A stretch of DNA of 64,000 bases from Delphinus delphis (taxonomy: Eukaryota; Chordata; Mammalia; Artiodactyla; Delphinidae), in assembly GCF_949987515.2 (NCBI RefSeq), contig NC_082689.1, positions 104,446,957 to 104,510,956 of the forward strand. Direction: 5' to 3'. Numbering within the stretch: the first letter of the stretch is position 1; every line of letters starts with the position of its first letter. Positions 60,703-64,000 of this stretch are shown here, piece by piece. A model generated the notes under the pieces. That model was not told the origin of the DNA, made no database searches, and worked only from the letters and a program-made list of their open reading frames with translations. Position numbers and translations under genes: made by a program.

Positions 60703-61440
60703 TCTACCACAATGTTCATTGCAGCTGCATTTAGAATAGCCAGGACATGGAAACAACCTAAGTGTTCTACGACAGATGAATGGATAAAGAAGATGTGATA
60801 CATACATATAATGGAATATTACTCAGTCATTAAAGGAAATGAAATTGAGTTATTTGTAGCGAGGTGGATGGACGTAGAGACTGTCATACAGAGTGAAGTA
60901 AGTCAGAAAGAGAAAAACAAATACCGTATGCTAATACATATATATGGAATCTAAAAAAAAAAAAAAAAAAGGTTCTGAAGAACCTAGAGGCAGTACAGGA
61001 ATAAAAACACAGACATAGAGAATGGAGTTGAGGACACGGGAAGGGGGAAGGGTAAACTGGGATGAAGTGAGAGTGTGGCATGGACATATATACACTACCA
61101 AATGTAAAATCGATAGCTAGTGGGAAGAAGCCACATAGCACTGGGAGATTGGCTCTGTGCTTTTTGTCCGCTTAGAGGGGTGGGATAGGGAGGGTGGGAG
61201 GGAGACGCAAGCGGGAGCAGATATTCGGATGTATGTCTATGTACAGCTGATTCACTTTGTTATACAGCAGAAACTAACACACCATTGTAAAGCAACTATA
61301 CTCCAATAAACATGTTAAAAAAAAAAAAAACACTGTGCTTCCTTTGCAGGGGCATGGGTTTGATTCCTTGTTCCGGAACTAAGATTCTGCAAGCTGCGCG
61401 GTGTGGGAAAAAAAAAAAAAAAGAAAAACTCTCAAAAGGA

Positions 61441-62293
61441 AATACATGGCCATTCTGCCTCATGTTTTCAAGACCTCAGGGTGACTGACAGCAAAAATGT
61501 GAGCTATGGTGCAGAGGTCTGAGGTCAGAGTGGGCTCATTTATAGCAGAAATAACAATATATTTCCTTCCCCGCGTCTCTGATGATGGAAATTCTTACTT
61601 GCAGATGAATCTCCTGAAAGGAGAAAGACCTGTCCTCATGGGGCTCACATTCCACGAGGGAGACAATAAATAAACCTACAAAACATACGTTGTTATGCCA
61701 AGTAGTGATGCTATAAAGTTCTTAAGGAGGATGAGGCAGGCTGAAGACCTAAAGTGAGCAAATTGAGGTTAAGTGGCTATTTTAGATAGGATGTTGGGGA
61801 AGCCTCTCAGATGAGGCAACATTTATGTAAAGGGAGACCATTTTTCTAGGATGAGGAGTAACAAGAATGAAGACCCTGAAGGAGAAATGAACTTGGTATG
61901 TTCAAGAAACAACAAGAAGACCCAAGTATCAGGGCAGAAGTTAGTGGGTGTTGAACCCAGACCACTTGGGAGGCCCAAGTGGTCCCATAGACCTTGCTGG
62001 TCACAGCAGGAAGTTTGAATTTTATTATGATTGTACTGGGAAGCCATTCGAAGATTTAAGAGGAAATAAAACATATTTTGATTTATGTTTAAATCTAGTT
62101 GCCCCGTGAAGAGTTAACTTTAGGGGCAAGAGTTGGGGCAGAGAGAGCTGCTAAGAGGCTCCTGCAGAGTCTCCCTAGAGGAAGTGGTAAGATGCTTAGG
62201 GCTGGCTGGATTCTAGACATGTTTTGAAAGAGGAGCCCAGGGGAGTGATCGTCAGGTGGGGTGTGAGGGGCGAGGGAAAGAGAAGGGACAAGA
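61441..62293. other. Unique sequence, L2 scrap
   Basis: 61625-61700 (CTCATGGGGCTCACATTCCA, GGGAGACAATAAATAAAC) looks like a reversed L2 end. No gene seen. Confidence 0.4.
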
Positions 62294-62709
62294 GTAACAG
62301 AGAGTCTTCAGACAGAGAAAGACAAGCATCATATGATATTGCTTACACGTGGAATCTAAAAAGATGATCCAAATGAACTTATTTACAAAACAGAAGTAGA
62401 GTCACAGATGTGGAAAACAAACTTATGGTCACCAGGGGGTGAGGGGGAGAGGGAAAAATTGGGAGACTGGGATTGACATATACACACTACTGTATATAAA
62501 ACAGATAACTAATAAGAACCTACTGTAGAGCACAGGGAACTCTACTCAATACGGAGTAATAACCTATATGGGAAAAGAATCTAAAAAAGAGTGGATATAT
62601 GTATATGTAGAGCTGATTCACTTTGCTGTATACCTGAAACTAACACAACATTGTAAATCAACTATATCCCAATAAAAATAAAAATAAATAAAAAGTGACA
62701 GAGATTCTT
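62294..62709 (+). mobile_element. L1 3' end with TSD
   Basis: CAGACAGAGAAAGACAAGCA, CTACTGTAGAGCACAGGGAA, GTAAATCAACTATATCCCAA, (AAAT)n tail. Flanked by GTAACAGAGAGTCTT (62294-62308) and GTGACAGAGATTCTT (62695-62709). Confidence 0.92.
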
Positions 62710-63875
62710 GTCTCTGCAACTGGTTGAACAGACATCCATTTACTGGAGCCTGGGGTGGAGGGGTAGGTTCATTTGGGACCTACCTGTTACATGTCCAAGG
62801 GGAGACGTTGGGTGTGAATTCGGAGCTCAGGGCTGGGGTATGGACTAGAGAATACTTGGAATATTTAGGCACCAGCAACAATTATGTGCATGTTATGAAG
62901 GCCATGGGACCAGATGAGGTGTGAGGCAGCCCTGTAGTGAGCTGTGCTGGGAGGGTCACATCCCTGCCACACTTGGGGTGGACCCAGGTTTGGAGAAGTT
63001 ATGGGGGGAGGGGGACCCTGCCTTGGTCTAAACTCTCTGCTGGGCCTCAATCCCTGTCTTTCCAGAGACCTCTGACCTCTGGAAATTACTGGGCAAGGGT
63101 AACATTAGTAAGACAAATCCTTTCTTCCTCAAGCCTTTGTTAAACTCTATTACCTTTCAATTAGAACTAAAGGTAAAGAGAGGTGGGTGATGGCATTCCA
63201 GACCTCTACCACCCTCATGCCCTGACTGGAAACTGTCCTTGAGAATAAATCCAAGTGTGCTGTGTGAGATGTAATACATCATGTTGGGAGACCGAGCTCC
63301 TTCCGGTGACCGTCACACTTGGATTTCATAGACACAGGTCTTGCTGGTGGCAGGATTTAGGCCGCAGGGCCATGCATTCCATGGAGACCTTTAACCTGTT
63401 CGAGTGGCTTCCGGTTATGCTGTGAATTCAGCTGGGATTGCAAGTGCAGCTACACAGAAGAATTTGCAACCCACAAGTTACCTCCTTCACCCTGGTCCAT
63501 GGCTCACCTATACACGTCATCCTTGTCACCAGGCAACAAAGGTGACACTTCTTCTAGCTGTTCTTTGATGTTGGAAGGAATCACTGGATCTCCATCTGTG
63601 TGCTGGGACCTCTTTGGGCCTCATTTCTCTCTGTACTTCTTCTCCTCCATCTTCAAAAAATTGCCTTCTGGGACGAACTTGACAGTACTTAGGACATAAC
63701 AGGCACCCAAGGCAAATTTGTTGAATAAATGAATACCCAATAATTTTATAGGGGAGTCAGGTTTACACTGGCTTTGCTTTTCCAAATAAATGAAAAATCT
63801 TTGAAAGAAAATTCCAGCCTTCAACTTACTATTTCCTGGGACCAAGAATTTCAAAGGAGTTGCCTATGATGCAAT
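62710..63875. other. Unique sequence
   Basis: 63690-63740 (GGCACCCAAGGCAAATTTG, TTGAATAAATGAAT) may be an L2 tail. No gene seen. Confidence 0.35.
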
Positions 63876-63879
63876 TTGC

Positions 63880-64000
63880 TGAATTCAATTCAATTGCTTA
63901 ACAAATATTTATTGATCGCCCTTGTGCCAAGCACTCTTCTAGGTACAGAGATATAACAGTGGATAAGACAAGTCCTTACCTTCCCAGAGTTTACATTTTG
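63880..64000 (-). repeat. L2 3' end
   Basis: AACAAATATTTATTGATCGC, GTGCCAAGCACTCTTCTAGG and AGTCCTTACCTTCCCAGAGT are the reversed L2 tail. Runs off the window end. Confidence 0.75.

Larger units (their letters stand above)
55664..61330 (+). mobile_element. Near full-length L1 nested in the SINE
   Basis: 5' UTR part from 55664 (TTTCCCGGTCTACAGGAGCC), ORF1 about 56200-57093, ORF2 about 57151-60700, 3' UTR ending AATAAACATGTT then a poly(A) at 61318. Both ORFs are broken by stops and shifts. A poly(A) run has also expanded at 60953-60971. The target duplication lies within the SINE text (ACTCCATTCTTC versus ACTGTGCTTCC) and is diverged. Confidence 0.93.
55613..61440 (+). mobile_element. tRNA SINE split by an L1
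   Basis: The left part at 55629-55663 reads GACTTCCCTGGTGGTCCAGG then GGTTAAGACTCC. The right part at 61331-61424 continues with CACTGTGCTTCCTTTGCAGG, GGTTTGATTCC and GCGCGGTGTGGG plus a poly(A). The two halves join to a single SINE. The SINE's own duplication is AAAACTTTCAAAAGGA (55613-55628) and AAAACTCTCAAAAGGA (61425-61440). Confidence 0.92.

Noticed and set aside
1..64000. CRISPR array, operon or other prokaryotic system
   Set aside because: No regularly spaced repeats or tightly packed genes. All signals are of a mammalian genome.

Overview
This is a stretch of mammalian nuclear DNA with no intact protein-coding gene that I can support. It is most likely from a cetacean (whale or dolphin). 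The main evidence is a set of tRNA-derived SINEs of the CHR type, with a head reading TTCCCTGGTGGCGCAGTGG. In addition, many artiodactyl-type L1 3' ends are present. The order (Cetacea) is inferred from the short, GC-rich CHR form, not proven. CpG depletion, poly(A)/poly(T) tails, long introns-or-intergenic style sequence and ancient MIR, L2, MER5, MLT1 and Tigger relics all fit a mammal.

Layout. 1-5900: L1 3' ends, an old L1M relic, a MER5A, and a long-form SINE at 4724-5045. 5903-11163: a minus-strand L1 with a 16-bp target-site duplication; its 3' end is split by a younger CHR SINE that has its own 15-bp duplication. 11216-20000: further L1 3' pieces (one with a twin-priming inversion at 18409), MIR/L2 relics and two SINEs. 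20000-33800: mostly unique or very old sequence, with an MLT1 LTR, an interstitial telomeric tract, and L1 fragments. 33800-36600: a SINE inside a SINE, a Tigger1-like transposon inside a hAT element, and a compound microsatellite. 36600-46000: mostly unique sequence, plus MLT1 and MLT2-like LTRs, a solo LTR, a second telomeric tract and a 37-bp tandem duplication. 46300-48790: stacked L1s. 51279-54921: a TFCP2 (LSF/CP2) processed pseudogene on the minus strand. 55613-61440: a nearly complete plus-strand L1 nested in an older SINE. The rest is unique sequence with one more L1 3' end.

The only gene-like object is the TFCP2 retrocopy. It keeps a 343-codon open frame but has a frameshifted N-terminus and two further 1-nt indels towards the C-terminus, so it is best called a pseudogene. 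The genes do not form a pathway: the window is a record of successive retrotransposition, and many insertion boundaries can be dated relative to one another from nesting and target-site duplications. I found no undescribed biological system here.
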